Source: Phoronis australis (Eukaryota; Phoronida; Phoronidae). Taken from it: a stretch of DNA of 64,000 nucleotides. The stretch is taken from NCBI GenBank assembly GCA_002633005.1, contig NMRA01000121.1, positions 129,877 to 193,876 of the forward strand. The letters run 5' to 3'. The position numbers were made by a program, and so were the translations under genes. The notes beneath the pieces are model-generated. The model was given only the letters and a program-made list of their open reading frames with translations, made no database searches and was not told the origin of the DNA. Every line of letters starts with the position of its first letter. Within the stretch, counting starts at the first letter, position 1. Shown here in pieces: positions 1-27,709 of the stretch.

Positions 1-15172
<15,172 letters not shown>

Positions 15173-15534
15173 TGTCATAACGGAAAGAACAACATGGGTT
15201 AACAAGTTTATTTATGTCAAACTAGGTGATAAAATCTCGTCCTCGAATGGACACTAAAATCTGATAGTTGATGAGTGCTGAAAAATTTGGCCGTGACCAT
15301 TCCAAATCTCTTGAATCGCATTACATGCAAAAGAACGAATCAAAACCAATGCATTTTTCACCAGTATTAATTTTTTTCACATCTGGTTCTTCCGTTATCT
15401 TTTGATATCAAATAAGGCACGAAGAAAAGTAATCTTCTTGCCTTAAGGTGTTGCAATACTACTTGTTGTGTACAACTGAATGTGTCCTCTGTAAGGACTA
15501 AACTCAATTTTGATGAAAGTTCAGCTTAAGCATG
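15173..15534 (+). other. NSMAF: Probable NSMAF 3' UTR
   Basis: Non-coding sequence directly after the stop codon, with no exon or repeat recognised. No AATAAA is present before the MITE at 15535. The transcript may extend through it to ATTAAA at 16272. Confidence 0.5.
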
Positions 15535-15894
15535 CAACAGGGCCATCCCAAGTTGCATGGCGACAGAATTTTCCTTTGTCCTGGAGATAAGAAAGCGCGT
15601 GACCTCATTTTGGAAATCAGGTACATTGTCGTATATCTCGTTTTTGTCATAAAGGCGAAGAATTTTACATCACGAATCCATGGGTATTTGTCCAGCAAGG
15701 CAGTAATACTTCATTGGCATTGGAAGGACGAATAGAGTGATGCAATTGAGAAAAACTTGTAAAGAATCAGACAACAAATAACACGTGAAACTCCAATGTC
15801 ACGAAATCGAGGCAGCAAATGTGCCTGATGGATGTTTAGAGCATTGTGGGTAAATACAGCAGATTAGAGTGTCACTGCCGGGATGGCCCTATTG
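15535..15894. mobile_element. MITE with AGGGCCATCCC terminal inverted repeats, copy 1
   Basis: GCAACAGGGCCATCCC at 15535-15550 and its near-perfect reverse complement (GGGATGGCCCTATTGC) at 15880-15895 bound about 355 bp with no long reading frame. A diverged second copy lies at 23690-24010, sharing CTTGACCTCG/GTGACCTCATTTT, GGCAGCAAATGTGCCTGA and GCATTGTGGGTAAAT. It falls in or just after the NSMAF 3' UTR. Confidence 0.8.
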
Positions 15895-18822
15895 CTGGAT
15901 GCTTAGCACTGCCCATTATGTGGGATACCTTGGGTAATCCATCATGTTATCAACTGTTGTTTTGGATTTGCCATCGCTTTTTTTACATGTAACTCACTGT
16001 TTCTTATTCATTCCGTCTCTGCAGTTAAACCATCCCCGATACTCCAGAACATCTGATGGGTTTAAATTCTAATTTCCTTGTATAAACTGTCACATGTTCA
16101 GGTTTTAGACCAGAGCAGACAGTATTTCTGCTTTTGTGTGAAAAATCAAATGCACAACATGCATTTCTTTGTTTTATGAAAATAATACAAGCAGCTTCAC
16201 ACTTGTGTACTGTTTAGTATCTAAAGTTGGAACTTTTTGGATTAGACTAGAGTCATTTCATATACAGAGCTATTAAATGATTCGTGACGTTCAGAGAAGC
16301 CATCAATTCTGCCCTGTATTCGGTAAAATTCGTGACGTTCAGAGAAGCCATCAATTCTGCCCTGTATTCGGTAAATCAGATGACCACATTCACATAGCAT
16401 ATTCTGTAGTTCGTAGTGTCGCTAGTCCTTAAAGACACCCACATATGAAGTGTTTCCAAGTATGTTGGGCATTCAAGTATCACACATTCAAAATGAGCTT
16501 AACTTTGAAATGTTTTATTTGGTAGTGCTCTGCTGTTATGAACCCAAACCGCAAGCATGTTGATTTTCTTTATTCAAGCATTGGAGGAATGAGGCTAGCA
16601 CAGTGGAATTGAGCTCTTCTCTGAAGGTGGTTCAGATAAACAGTCATAACGATAACTCATTTTCACCCTGGTCCAGAAAGCAATGGATTATCCAAGGCAT
16701 ACTGTATATAGTTACTTTTTAATGAGGGTTTTGTTTGCAAAATGTGAATGATGGTGACATATTCATGCTCAAAGTATCTGCAAATGTTCTTGCCATACAG
16801 AATGTTCTAATGTTTAGTTCGTAGTGGTACAAATGATAACCTGCAGTAATATTTTGTCCTGTGAAGTCTGTAATGCATGTCTGGGGTGCATTCCGTTGAC
16901 GCGAGAAACTCTTGTGAAAGCAAGATCATGCGAGGCCATGCAAAATCATGCAAGTGAAAGGCGAGTGTTTTGTGAGTACTCTCTGGAGCTTACTAGCGTA
17001 CCTAGCAGAATGGCAGCCACTGCAGTGACAAGTCGATGAGGTTGGAATGATGAATTATTAGATAGAATTCAGTTTCAATTCCATAAAGCAGATTTGTCAC
17101 TCCAAGCGCTTTACAGTGTTTGAGTCTACGGAGTACACCCCATATATGTTAAATTCATCATTAGCTCCGATTGTACAACAAACCATTAATGCCCCGTGCA
17201 GGGCTATCTTTGAAATCCATGATGGGTTCAAAGTATGAGGTTCAACAATTTGCATTGGTTCTTTAATGCTGTGAGTTAGGGTTGCTACTTTAACACAATG
17301 ACACCAGGGAACAAATAGAGCGAGTTCAATGATTACTTCAGTACAAAAATTCACAGTGGTTACAGTTAAAATTTAGATTGGATCACGGTATGGCAGACAG
17401 GTGTAATATCATTTTGTTAAATTTTTCAACAAAAATGGCTTCTAACAGCAAGTTTACGTTGCTTTTAGCATGGTTTGTACAGCATAGTTATAACCAGACT
17501 ACATCTGGTAAATTTTTGAGCATTTGCAAAGATATGATAAACCTTGGAAAATAGAAATATGGCAATTTTAGTAATTTTGCTTCTGTCCCAAATTGAAGAA
17601 TTTTTACTTCAAGTTGATTTGTTCAAGTTTGAATTTCCGACTTAGGCTTGACCTAATTAGTGTCACGTGGGACTTCTAAGCAGTGAAGTTGTACCAACAC
17701 ATTTCCATTGCGGTGCACATTGATACAAGCTATATTATTGCTAACAATCAGGTATTTTATAAATGCTGTTAAATGCTACAGTGGGTTACTTTTCACTACA
17801 AATGCAAAACAAATAAAGAGTTGTAAGAAAATAGGCGTGGTTTTTACACAACTGACACTAATAACATTCAATTTAATAACAATTGTCACAATACAAAATC
17901 ACCACACTTGGAATAGTATTGAATTATGCTCATCAGATACAATGTGGCATAAAGTTGAAATTTGTAGTGAAAAACTCCATTGATATGAATGCATTGTGTT
18001 AAGGACTATCAGTCAAATGCACATGTATGTAAACTTACATAGACCAGTACGAGACTGAGAAGACTGTGGCTAGCTTTGAAAACAGGATTTCACCTCGATT
18101 ACATTTACTGAGAATTTAGAGATTGTCACAACAACCAAAACAAAAATAAACATCTTTCCAGTAGTCCCAGCACGTGATATGTCCAGTGCTTGGCGACTTA
18201 CAAGTAAAACTTGTCAATAAGTTCCCTGAAGTGAATGAATACTGGAAAATACTGTTGTTTCATCAGATTTCTTGTACACTAATTCTTGTTACACTAAATG
18301 AAAACTGTCTAAACTTATTCAAACTTCTTCGTACAATAAATAACATCTCAAAATGTTCACTTGAAAACATGGAAACCAGGCATTTCCCCCCCAGAAATGA
18401 GCAGTTGTTAAACACTGTCTTGCTAACCAGTAAAAATTGTGTCCGAGCACGTGTGTCTACCAGGTTACATTCACATACACATACGGTGCGTTCAGTTAAG
18501 AGTTTCAGTTGTGAACAGAAAAACAATATAGAATCAATCTTCAGCAAGTAAACGCAGCAGAAACTAGTAAAGTAAGTTTCGCTTGATCCTAAGAGGAAGA
18601 GTCCAATAGGAAGGTGCAAGATCATTACCACCGAATGTGTGACTTTAAACTGCTTCCCTGACACTGAAAAGCACCTGTCAACAAATTTTGGAAGTAAAAC
18701 ACCATATGCATTACATCACTGCTTGACCGATTCCAGTTCAGGGATGACGATAATGGTTTAACAATGACTACCCACACCTCAGCAGATCATGATATGTTGA
18801 TGTTTCCATGGGAACCAGTTCA
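15895..18822. other. Convergent intergenic / 3' UTR region between NSMAF and ENY2
   Basis: About 2.9 kb with no convincing coding exon. It holds the 48-bp duplication at 16280-16375 and a lone MITE end near 17585-17610. Minus-strand ATTAAA (TTTAAT on +) at about 17869 could serve ENY2. Confidence 0.5.
16280..16375. repeat. Perfect 48-bp tandem duplication
   Basis: ATTCGTGACGTTCAGAGAAG... at 16280-16327 is repeated immediately at 16328-16375 with no mismatch seen, so the event is recent or the allele may vary in copy number. Confidence 0.95.
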
Positions 18823-18899
18823 TCACATGTTTGACTGCTGTGCCAGAAATTGTCGAATCTTCTGCAGCAGTTCCTTTTTCACGTTATCTGGGACTGAAG
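18823..18899 (-). CDS. ENY2: ENY2 last exon
   Basis: Acceptor CTTTCAG on the minus strand. Encodes [19 protein letters not shown] and QSNM, with TGA at 18825-18823. Vertebrate ENY2 ends VPDSVKKELLQRIRTFLAQ plus four residues. Confidence 0.96.
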
Positions 18900-21880
18900 C
18901 TGAAAGATAAAGATCACAATTTAAACGTGTAACAGACGCACCAAGGTGTATGAAACTAAACAACAAGAAGCCAAGTGAAACATTCTCCCATAAATATAAT
19001 GGGTTCAGTAATCTAGAATTAAACGGCATGTTTTACAAAACAAGCTACAGTCAGAGTGCATTACAACTGGTTTACAATATTCATTTACTTAATGTGTTCC
19101 ATTCATAAGTGCAAAATCAAGTTGTATTAAGTAAACATATTAGGCATCTGTTATAAAATTTTAGAGAAGTCCTGGAAGGGGTTCATCTTAACACCATTCG
19201 CAAATGCTAGCAGACAGAACAAGCATAGTCAGCCCATTTTACAATAACATAAGAGCCAAGGAGTTGGACTTGCAACAGAGCAATATCTAGATAGTGACCA
19301 AGTCTGGTATGAGATGGTGAAAGCGCAAATGTTAGGAATGGAGGCACTCACTGCCCTGTTGCCACGGCACCTACAGAATGGCCAGTAGCAATTGCACAAA
19401 CCATCTCATCACTATGCCATTTGTAAAGATTTAAGGCAAAAACTCTACTACAATATTTCCTAGATATTTCCATAAGCATGAAAATGATGTAATCTGAGTG
19501 AGTTACCACACGCACCTCTACCCTTTGGTGTTATTTCTGCAACAAGGTCATCCACTGTAATATGTTCTAAACCCTTTTGTTTCACAATTTCTGAAAACAT
19601 AAAAAAATAAATCCACACCTATTCAATAATGAAACATCACTTGAATATGGTTACCAGTATAGTTTGGTAGCAGCTCTTCGTTTACACAAACTTCGTTGAA
19701 AACGAGACTAAACATTTTGTTTGAAAGCTTGATACTGATTCGTTTGAAAGGAGATTGTTCTGACACTACGAGCGAATCAGTATCAAACTTTCGAACAAAA
19801 AGTTTATTCGTGTTTTCAACGAAGTTTGAATATGCTTATGCATATATTTTATGAAAGAGAAAAGCAAAACTCACAAATGTTACACGCGAACAAGTGGAAT
19901 CCTCATTTAATGTTGGCAAAGTTCAATGAATTGATGTGGCTGCTCTAGTTTGTATATTTGGCCATTCAAAGGAGTTGCGATCTTTTACGACATTAATAAA
20001 ATCTTTCACCTCGGTTGGATCTGACATATGGTAGTTTTATTATAAACGTTTATGAAAGAAATGATACAATCTATTTGAACAGTCACTGATGACTTTTCTG
20101 AATATTTGCACAAAATGTTAAGACTAGCAGTTAACACTCACGACTGTAGGTTAAACGTGATCGAAGGACAAATCTTCTATGTGCCAATTTCAAGGGAAAT
20201 TTTAATCAATTTCATGTCCACATGTAATGAAGATTGCTTCACTGCAACTTGTGATTACCAAATTTGTCATCACTTAAATATTGAGATTATGAGACAACCC
20301 TGACTTCCTCAAAACCATGCTTTACCTTTACAGTGTGACTTAAGTTCATCCCTCCAACCACATTCTATCAGCCTCTGCCGTAGTAGATCTTTTAACCTGC
20401 ACACAATAATAATACATCAAATTTAGCTATTGTCAATCTGTATAAACATGACACATCTTCTATCAATATACATCTCAGAACTACAACTAATTCATCGTCA
20501 ATATGCGCAGTCACTTACTTCAATTATTGCCTGTTTGCTTTTATGGAACAGTTTACCACAGGAATGTCAAGTTTAAAAAATTGTGTTATATAATATCATT
20601 TCTTAAGGGCAATAGTACCACACCTCTTGCTACTACTAAATTACGTTTACATGAAAACAAAATTTTTGTAAACAAATTCCGAGCGGGGTTGTACCTCAAT
20701 TCACAGATTAAAAGTTCTATCATAAGTTAGCTAATTTTTCTAATAAATGTATGTATGGTGCCATTAATAGTGATGCTCATTTACTTGCTCTCATGCCTCG
20801 TCTATAATGATGAGTGTGAACAGCTCTTTCACAACCTCCAATCCAACGACTATAATGCTGAGCGTGAACAGCTCTTTCAGACCCTCCAATCCAACGATCA
20901 TATCTGGTTATGTTTTCAAAACCTTAGTAAGAGACATGAAAAACTAGTTGTCTTTTATATGGTAGTCACAATTTGAATCACGACTGTATTGCTCTATTAC
21001 TTAGAAATCTTAGTGATTATCTTTTTAAATTTCACATTAGGGAACTGCATTAATATCTATGCTGAGCTTTTTGTTATTCTGTTGTTAATACATTCTCCTT
21101 AAGTGCCGCATGATTTTTTTTCGTTTGTTGTTTTCTTAACTTTTGGTGTTTTTCCTCAACATTATGTTTCACTTACTATAAGTAAGTCATTGTTTTATAG
21201 TTAAAAGCCTAGTTATAATGGTTCGCTTTCTGGGCTAAAGAAAAACCCTTGGTCATAGTACTTCTTTTATTAACGTGTACACAAGAGACCATAGCAGAGC
21301 GAATTACATTTAATATTACGGAAAATACACTTCTAATTAACAGTTAAGTGATGAATTACAATGTGTGAAGAGCCTAGTTCAACAGTAGCAATTAGACACG
21401 CAAAGTACTAGTAGAATATTATTACTTTTTATCAGAGCGTTCAAATTAAAAAAAAAATAAAAGAAGAATGAAAATCGTAATTCCTTTTTTACCCAGAGCA
21501 GTAACCTTATCAGGGCTCAGCTGCCTCAAAAGTTGCACGCTGGACAACGACACTATCAAACAATCAAACAAAGCGTGAGAGACAACATCAATGGTCGTAA
21601 CAGCCGCTGTTCTTTATTCTCCCCCACATGCTTATGCTTTGCTCATATCTTTTGACTGCGCATGCTTCTTTATGTTACAAAATACATTAACTAAGAAATT
21701 GTAGACTATAAATACGAAGACAATTCAAACAGCGGGCTACTATACTACTAAATATTTAAAAGTAAAAAAACTTGGTCAGTCTGAGCCATACTTCATATAA
21801 GTACTTACCTCTCTCTTTCTCCCGTTTCGATTAACTTTTGGTTGACTGTAGCTCGCATCTGAGCATCTTTGGCTTTTTGG
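18823..21880 (-). CDS. ENY2: ENY2, SAGA/TREX-2 subunit, four exons, first exon not found
   Basis: ENY2 (Sus1 in yeast) is a nuclear protein of about 100 residues. It binds SGF11/ATXN7L3 in the SAGA deubiquitinase module and GANP in the TREX-2 mRNA export complex. Coding exons on the minus strand are 21809-21880, 20326-20396, 19516-19590 and 18823-18899; all have GT/AG sites and matching phases. They total 295 nt, giving 97 residues against 101 in human. Motifs: [56 protein letters not shown] and [19 protein letters not shown]. These are near identical in order to vertebrate ENY2. Only about four N-terminal residues are missing, so a tiny first exon must lie upstream (above 21880). The gene is tail-to-tail with NSMAF. 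Confidence 0.96.
19516..19590 (-). CDS. ENY2: ENY2 exon
   Basis: Acceptor TTTTCAG, donor AGAG|GTGCGT on the minus strand. Encodes [20 protein letters not shown] and PKGR. Confidence 0.96.
19687..19828. mobile_element. 142-bp hairpin (foldback MITE or hairpin RNA) in an ENY2 intron
   Basis: CAAACTTCGTTGAAAACGAG at 19687 pairs with CTCGTTTTCAACGAAGTTTG-like sequence ending at 19828. The stem continues through CATTTTGTTTGAAAGCTTGA / CAAACTTTCGAACAAAAAG and ATACTGATTCG. The arms are about 57 bp with few mismatches, and the loop is about 28 bp. Confidence 0.85.
20326..20396 (-). CDS. ENY2: ENY2 exon
   Basis: Acceptor TGTGCAG, donor AAAG|GTAAAG on the minus strand. Encodes [20 protein letters not shown] and HCK, the conserved middle of ENY2. 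Confidence 0.96.
20800..20905. repeat. Tandem duplication, ~57 bp
   Basis: TATAATGATGAGTGTGAACA followed by GCTCTTTCACAACCTCCAAT and CCAACGA is repeated as TATAATGCTGAGCGTGAACA and GCTCTTTCAGACCCTCCAAT. Lies in the ENY2 intron between 20397 and 21808. Confidence 0.85.
21809..21880 (-). CDS. ENY2: ENY2 first recognised coding exon
   Basis: Acceptor TTTTGCAG, donor AG|GTAAGT on the minus strand. Encodes [20 protein letters not shown] and ERE. It begins one base before a codon boundary, so an upstream exon ending two bases into a codon is required. Confidence 0.95.
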
Positions 21881-23640
21881 CTGCAAAATGGGAGAACATT
21901 GGCTATAAGTCACTCGCATACAAATTCCTTAATTAAAATACAGTCTCTTCAATGAGAGATAGTAAAAATTATATTCAGGAAAACAACACCACTGCAGTTG
22001 AGCGTTTCTCACCATTTATTTGATCAACCAGTCAATCATGAAATAGTCTCTCAGTAGAGGGGGGTTAATGATTATAGAGTGATATAAACACCAATCATGA
22101 TAGTACTTTAACCAACCTTTTTCAATTATTGACGATCTTATTCACCAAACAATTACTCATGTAACAATCACATTTTCTTACTATTCTGTGACACAAGTAA
22201 AGTTAAAGGAAAAAATGGGTGATCGTGAAGCCAATAATAACAAAAATTCTGACTACCTTCATGAACATTCAATTTCACGTATATGCGATCTTGAGATTAA
22301 GCAGGATTCCAAGTTCGCACACAACATCTAGAATGTACATACCAAACTAACTCATTTTATTTTTATGACACACTGCATAACAAGCTTACAACAGACTAAA
22401 ATTTGATCAATCAATATTTCAGCTGAAAAATTTAACAAAATAAAATTTCATCAGTATGTCATATTGTTTAATAAAGAGAAGAAAATTCCCCATAACGCAC
22501 TCAGTGACTACGACCTTTATCTAAAATATCAGCATATGAAAGGTTTACAAGATCGTACTACATTTTTTATCACTGACCAGCTCACAGACAGGTGTCACCC
22601 TTTTAACCCATCTACTTGATTTCCAGTTGATCCAAAGATATTTAAACAGTTCGCACCTTGGCCACAAGTGCTAAAGCGCATTGCTCGTGCCAGGGGATAT
22701 GACATCACCCAGGTGCGAGAAGTGTAAAAATGACCAGTTGCCAATTTGGGCAACTAAATGAAGGAATGTTCGAAAAAAAGTTTGGCTGTGGGAGTATTTG
22801 TTTGAGCTGGGAGGAGACAGCAAGGGTCGCCTTAGAAGCAAAGATGTTCCTCTATGTGTAAAAGGTACTTACAGCCACATGATTTCATGATTTAATCAGT
22901 GTGAGGCATAATCTGCCGAAAAGATTCCTGCGTAAGGAGGGCCTATGGAATGGCCATCGACTATACTGCAGCCAGCTGTGGTACTGTCTACTGACAAGTC
23001 AACCAGCTAGCTGTATGAAGACTATCGTCAAACTACAGCTAGGTACCACCATGTGTTGAGTTTTGTTAGACCTGGAAATTTCATTCAGCCTGAGTAGTTC
23101 TGCTCATCACCTCGACAAGCAACTTACATCAATATGTAGAGCTAACAACCAGCGGAGGTGCATTCAAAATCTGGGAGTCAACCGACACTCACCTTGCCTG
23201 TTGCAACCGTTTAAGTAAAAACAATCTAATAAACGTCATTTTATTGCATAACTCTACGCCTTCTGTAACAAAGAAAAATCTATCATCATTTTGAAAATAG
23301 TGTGCTCATGACATGTGCACGGTCCATTTCCTATTTTTTGCAACATCCCTCGGGAAACAATGGCAGCTTCGCAGCACCAAATTTTGTTCTGAAATTCTGT
23401 TCACTGGTACTAAAATACTAAAAACTAACGAAATTAAACCAGTTCGAATAATTTGTTGTGACATGGAAGAGGAACCATTGACTGAAGAATTGTCGAAAAA
23501 AGAAAATTGCCAATAGCTGACGCTACATTTCATGACGCCGAAAGCTGATAAATTATCTACTGAGCTAGCATGGTGCAAAGCTGCATACTAAATATACACC
23601 TTTGTGACGATGTGGGCAAAAAACTGACCAAGTAAAATGT
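21881..23640. other. Non-coding region upstream of the ENY2 exons
   Basis: No exon or mobile element is recognised. The short ENY2 first exon could lie here or further up, but a few codons with a GT cannot be picked out by eye. Confidence 0.4.
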
Positions 23641-23689
23641 GACACAAAATTAGTGTTACTAAAAACTACTTTTCCTGAAGTAAACAAAA

Positions 23690-24012
23690 CAGAGCTGACC
23701 TGGATTGCACAGCAGCTGAACTCTCGCTTGACCTCGTTTTTTGAAATCAGGCATATTTTCATGTCTCTCATTGAAATCAGAAGGCGATGAATTTGATATC
23801 ACGCATGCACTGTTATTTGTCACATTGGAGTTGCAGCCCACAGTGCAGCAGTAATGCTTCCTTAGTATTGGAAAAACTTGTAAGAAATAACATGTGAAAC
23901 TCCAGTGGTATGAAAACAAGGCAGCAAATGTGCCTGACGGATGTTTACAGCATTGTGGGTAAATAAAGTGAGATTCAGGTGTCGCTGTGTAAAACGGGAC
24001 GGTCCTATTAGT
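23690..24012. mobile_element. MITE of the AGGGCCATCCC family, copy 2 (diverged)
   Basis: Shares GAAATCAGG, ATTTGTC, GTGAAACTCCA, GGCAGCAAATGTGCCTGA and GCATTGTGGGTAAAT in order with the element at 15535-15894. The right end is decayed to GGGACGGTCCTATTA. The left TIR is no longer clear. Confidence 0.7.
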
Positions 24013-24034
24013 TACCGATGTTAAAAACTTGGCA

Positions 24035-24445
24035 TTCTACCGTTATTTTGCTGCTCACGTAGTGGAGCGATCTTATGCATCAGCTTTTGGTGCCATTGTG
24101 TATGGCGTCACTTATTGAACAGTTTTTTTTTCACCAATTCTTCAGTCTACAGTTCATCTTCCGCAAGATTGTACACGTGTCACAGCGTCGTTCTTTGGGT
24201 GCGAATCGTGAGTGGCGCATTCATTTAAACTTTTCCGAGTACGGATTGTGTATTAGTAATGGGGTAAGTACTTCTTGGATCCTTATAACATCCTCTCGTT
24301 CTACCGTTATTCTGTTGCTAAGGTTGTGGAGCGATCTTTAGCCACGGCTTTCGTCGCCATGAAATATTGCGTCACCTATTGGCCATTTTTCGCCAATTTT
24401 TTAATCAACTGTTCTTCTTTCACGAGATTGCGTACACGTCACAAC
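24035..24445. repeat. Direct duplication of ~150 bp
   Basis: TTCTACCGTTATT.TG.TGCT, GTGGAGCGATCTT, GCGTCAC.TATTG, TTC-CCAATT and AGATTG.GTACACGT.TCACA occur at about 24035-24190 and again at about 24295-24445. The copies are about 80% alike. Confidence 0.75.
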
Positions 24446-27294
24446 AAATTATCGGAATTGGTTTCACTTCGTTGTAAATTTTAATAATTGTGATACCGAA
24501 AAACCGAATTTCAGAAGAAATTTTGCTGCTGCCACGCTATCATCATCTCCCGAGAAATGTCGCAAAAATTTAGGGAAATGGCGCGTGCGCGTGACACGAG
24601 CGCATTGTTTTCAAAACGACGATATACTTTTCATTCTTAGAAAAGGCGGAGAGTTATGCAAGAAAATCACTTTAACGGCTGTAATGGGCAAGGTGTCGGT
24701 CATGACTCCCAGATTTTGCATGCACACCGTCTGGTCTTTAGCTCTGAGTACATGTTGATACAAGTTTCACGGCGAGTTGACAAGCAGAACTACCCTGGCT
24801 GTGTGCAATTTCGGGGTCTACGGAAGAAATACACACAGTGGGACCTAGCTGTATTTTGACGACAGTCTTCATACAGCTAGCTGGCTGGCTACTAGCTGGC
24901 TGGCTGGCTACAAGTACAAGTACAACTACAAGTCACAGACAGAACTCAGAACTACTGACTGCAGTTTGAAGTTTGCAACTTCGGTTTTACATAACTGATA
25001 TTTAACGTCGCTTGGGTAGCTCATGTCTGGGACTAGGTAAAACACAGTGTTATTTCTAGCACCATAATTTTTAGTTACAAGACATTCAGAAAAGTAAATG
25101 CGAAACCCAACCAACTTACTCAGCCATCACACACATTGAGACTTAGCAATATTAATGGCGGTTGAAATGATCGTTACAACATCAAGACAATGTGTCTCTT
25201 TCTGACAAAATAGGGGGTTTGGAATTAGATTTGTGATATAAATTGTATTACTTTTTATATGGGTTATAAAAGCTGGATCGTAGTTCCTAAAATTGGGCAA
25301 GAATATTCCACCGCTCTTTTTTTCGGGAATTACGATGTGCTCTCTGCAGCCTCGTCCCCAAGCCTTAAGACGGCGCTGCTCACACTTTTGGCTCTGTCGT
25401 AGACCACGGCACGACAGACGGTAGAGAACTTTCAAAAAAAATGCTGGCGGGTTTTGGGAAAATATTAACATCTTGGGATTTATAATTCATTCAAAACTTT
25501 CAATGAAAAAATACTTTGACTGGTGTTGATATTTTGTACTGAAATGGATAATAATCAGAATATTGAAGGTTCTACAAGGGTAGGTCAATTAGGATACCAG
25601 TACCAAGTTTGTTTACACTGCACAACTGATAAATTTTACTCAGGCAGTCAGGGTGATGACACGCATGACTGATGGAGGAAGTGTAAATGTGGTCTGTACA
25701 GACAAATCGGTGCTTAGCATTCATAGTCAAGAAATGTGAATTAAAGAAAATTGTGGTTGGGCTCCTTTCCCAATCGGAGTGCATCTTTCTACTGTCGCTC
25801 ACTTTTTGTTTACGTTGCTGTCCTGTATTTATACAGTGTGAATAACATACTAATTAAGTCTAGGGTGTACATGTAGTTACATACATGTCGCCATTTTTAC
25901 TCTCACAGTAGCAAACCATGACAGACGAAAACGAGGCAAAATATTGTCAAGTGTCGAGTTGCATGGGCCACAAACCCGGCTATTTGAAGCTTTCAGTAAC
26001 TTTGAGTGTTGTTATACTCCTTGATAACNNGAACAGAAGATTTATATATTTTGTCATTCCAATACAGTCTTCAAATTCTCCCCCTCGTAATATATTATGT
26101 GTGCCTGAGCTCTAGAAAGTTGACTCGCTGCTATTTGAAATCGGTTTCAAACGCCCAAATTTTAAGGCTGATATGAATAATCAGATTTTCAATGAAATTT
26201 CATGACTTGTGTACTATCTAAAGGAGATTGCAGTGCTTAAAATCACCAATTTTATATCAAAAACACCTAAAGACAATTAAATCCCACCAGTCGATTAGCT
26301 GTAAAATTGGAACACCCGCAAACACTATCTGACGATACGTCAATTAATTGATCTCCATGTAACAAGAATTTAATATTTGTTGAAAGATGCTGAATATAGT
26401 CAAGACCACCAATCATACCTCTCCAAGCCCCCAGGTGGTGCACCGCCCATAGGCGATGGGCACCACAGCACTGAAAAAAGTGGGAGTGTCTACTGCCCCC
26501 CCCCCCCTCCAGCCTCATATGGTGCACCGCCCATGGTTTCGAAAAGTCGTCAGATACTTCTGCTCGCGGACATGGCACACTGGTTGTGGGTACGTTCATA
26601 CGTCACAACCATGTCCGTGGAGCTATGACACTTTTCTTTATTCCTCGTTTTTGAGAAATTAAATTTACAGTCGTTACATTTGTAGTATTATAAAGGAAGG
26701 TTTGGTGATTCTAACAATATGTAGTGGCTTGTCAAAACCATTTCCCTAGTGGTAAAATTAGAGGTAAGTAGGTGCAAAAAGCCTACCGTATCGCCTTGAG
26801 CACTGAACGTAACTTACGTTCAAATGCCAAAAGGTGGTTGACTGCGCCTACGTGCGCCTGCGCCCCACTACAGCACTGGTCAAAACAAGGTAAATGGTGG
26901 TTTTAAGCACTTTAAGCTTTTGTTATTATAAGCAATTTTTCTGAATTAAGGTTTCGAGACTGTGTAGCGGGAGACTCGGAAATTACTTTTTGGCTTTAAA
27001 CATGATATCCTACATCAAAGGAACGGTGTCGTTGACTCGCATGCTACGTTCAAAAGTTGTGTCAAAGTTTGACTCATTTTTTTGATTGGGTAGGCTATCT
27101 TGTATGTCAGCGGGATATGTTACGAACTATGTTTGTGAATAATTTTCACAAAAATTCTTAAGGAAAATTTAGCGAAACAAGCTTTAGCTACTTTCTGTGC
27201 GATTCAAGAGTTTTCGCCACAGTTTAGTAACGCAGATTTACTTTATTGAGTAATTAATATGCTTCGAGTAACAATTCACGTTGGGCTCAGTTGC
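24446..27294. other. Intergenic stretch, no firm gene
   Basis: Contains the possible LINE remnant, a 2-base N at 26029-26030 and an internal repeat of GGTGCACCGCCCAT at about 26437 and 26521. At 25918-25994 a + strand reading starts MTDENEAKYCQVSSCMGHKP; its C-x4-C spacing is faintly THAP-like, but no continuation is seen. Nothing else is recognised. Confidence 0.35.
25220..25330 (-). pseudogene. Possible LINE reverse-transcriptase C-terminal remnant
   Basis: The minus strand encodes PEKKSGGIFLPNFRNYDPAF followed by ITHIK. GG-x-x-LP-x-x-x-x-Y-x-x-A is the typical post-RT motif of L1/Tx1-type elements. The match is short and no RT catalytic motif is found nearby, so this is tentative. Confidence 0.3.
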
Positions 27295-27302
27295 ATTTCC
27301 GG
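27295..27302 (+). promoter_or_regulatory. ETS-like site ahead of a candidate start codon
   Basis: ATTTCCGG, a GABPA/ETS-type motif common in TATA-less housekeeping promoters, lies 13 bases ahead of the ATG at 27316. Confidence 0.3.
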
Positions 27303-27315
27303 CAGCGCCGACAAC

Positions 27316-27370
27316 ATGGCGACTTTTGCTGGACTGAAAGGCATGTTCTATAGTGGCTGCATGCCATCAG
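27316..27370 (+). CDS. Candidate first coding exon, unidentified gene
   Basis: AACATGGCG gives a good start context. The reading MATFAGLKGMFYSGCMPS runs to AG|GTTAGA, phase 1. It joins in frame to 27629-27709. The family is not recognised, and no third exon could be placed: the next good acceptor, before 27809, gives a stop in the required phase. Confidence 0.35.
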
Positions 27371-27628
27371 GTTAGATTTAGCTAAGATAACCGTGCTCTA
27401 CAAAAAGCAGTTTTGGTTTCCGTGCTAAAACTACATGGAATATTATATTTATTTCAATATGAATTGTCCATTCAATCAATCTTGCATTGTGTTGAAAATT
27501 TAGTTAGTTGAAATCGTTTGTTGTTTGAAAATCAATTTGTCTTGTGTCACAATATGACACATATTTTTTATTTCATTTACAAATCATGGTTTTAATCATA
27601 GTTTGTAATTTATTACTTTCTTGTTCAG

Positions 27629-27709
27629 GTTACATCAAATCGACAAAACTTGAAGAGTCGATTTTCAGCAACAGGATACACAAGTTAGATATATGGTGGG
27701 ACAGCACAG
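27629..27709 (+). CDS. Candidate second coding exon of the same gene
   Basis: A strong polypyrimidine acceptor (TTTCTTGTTCAG) precedes it. It reads GYIKSTKLEESIFSNRIHKL and DIWWDST to CAG|GTTAGA, keeping phase 1. Unidentified. Confidence 0.35.

Noticed and set aside
18263-18664. 133-codon minus and 125-codon plus frames between the genes
   Set aside because: Overlapping frames on both strands with no known motif, in the 3' flank of ENY2.
25918-26115. THAP-domain gene start (MTDENEAKYCQVSSC)
   Set aside because: Only the C-x4-C spacing is suggestive. There is a 2-base N in the frame and no downstream AVPTF-like or C-x2-H motif.
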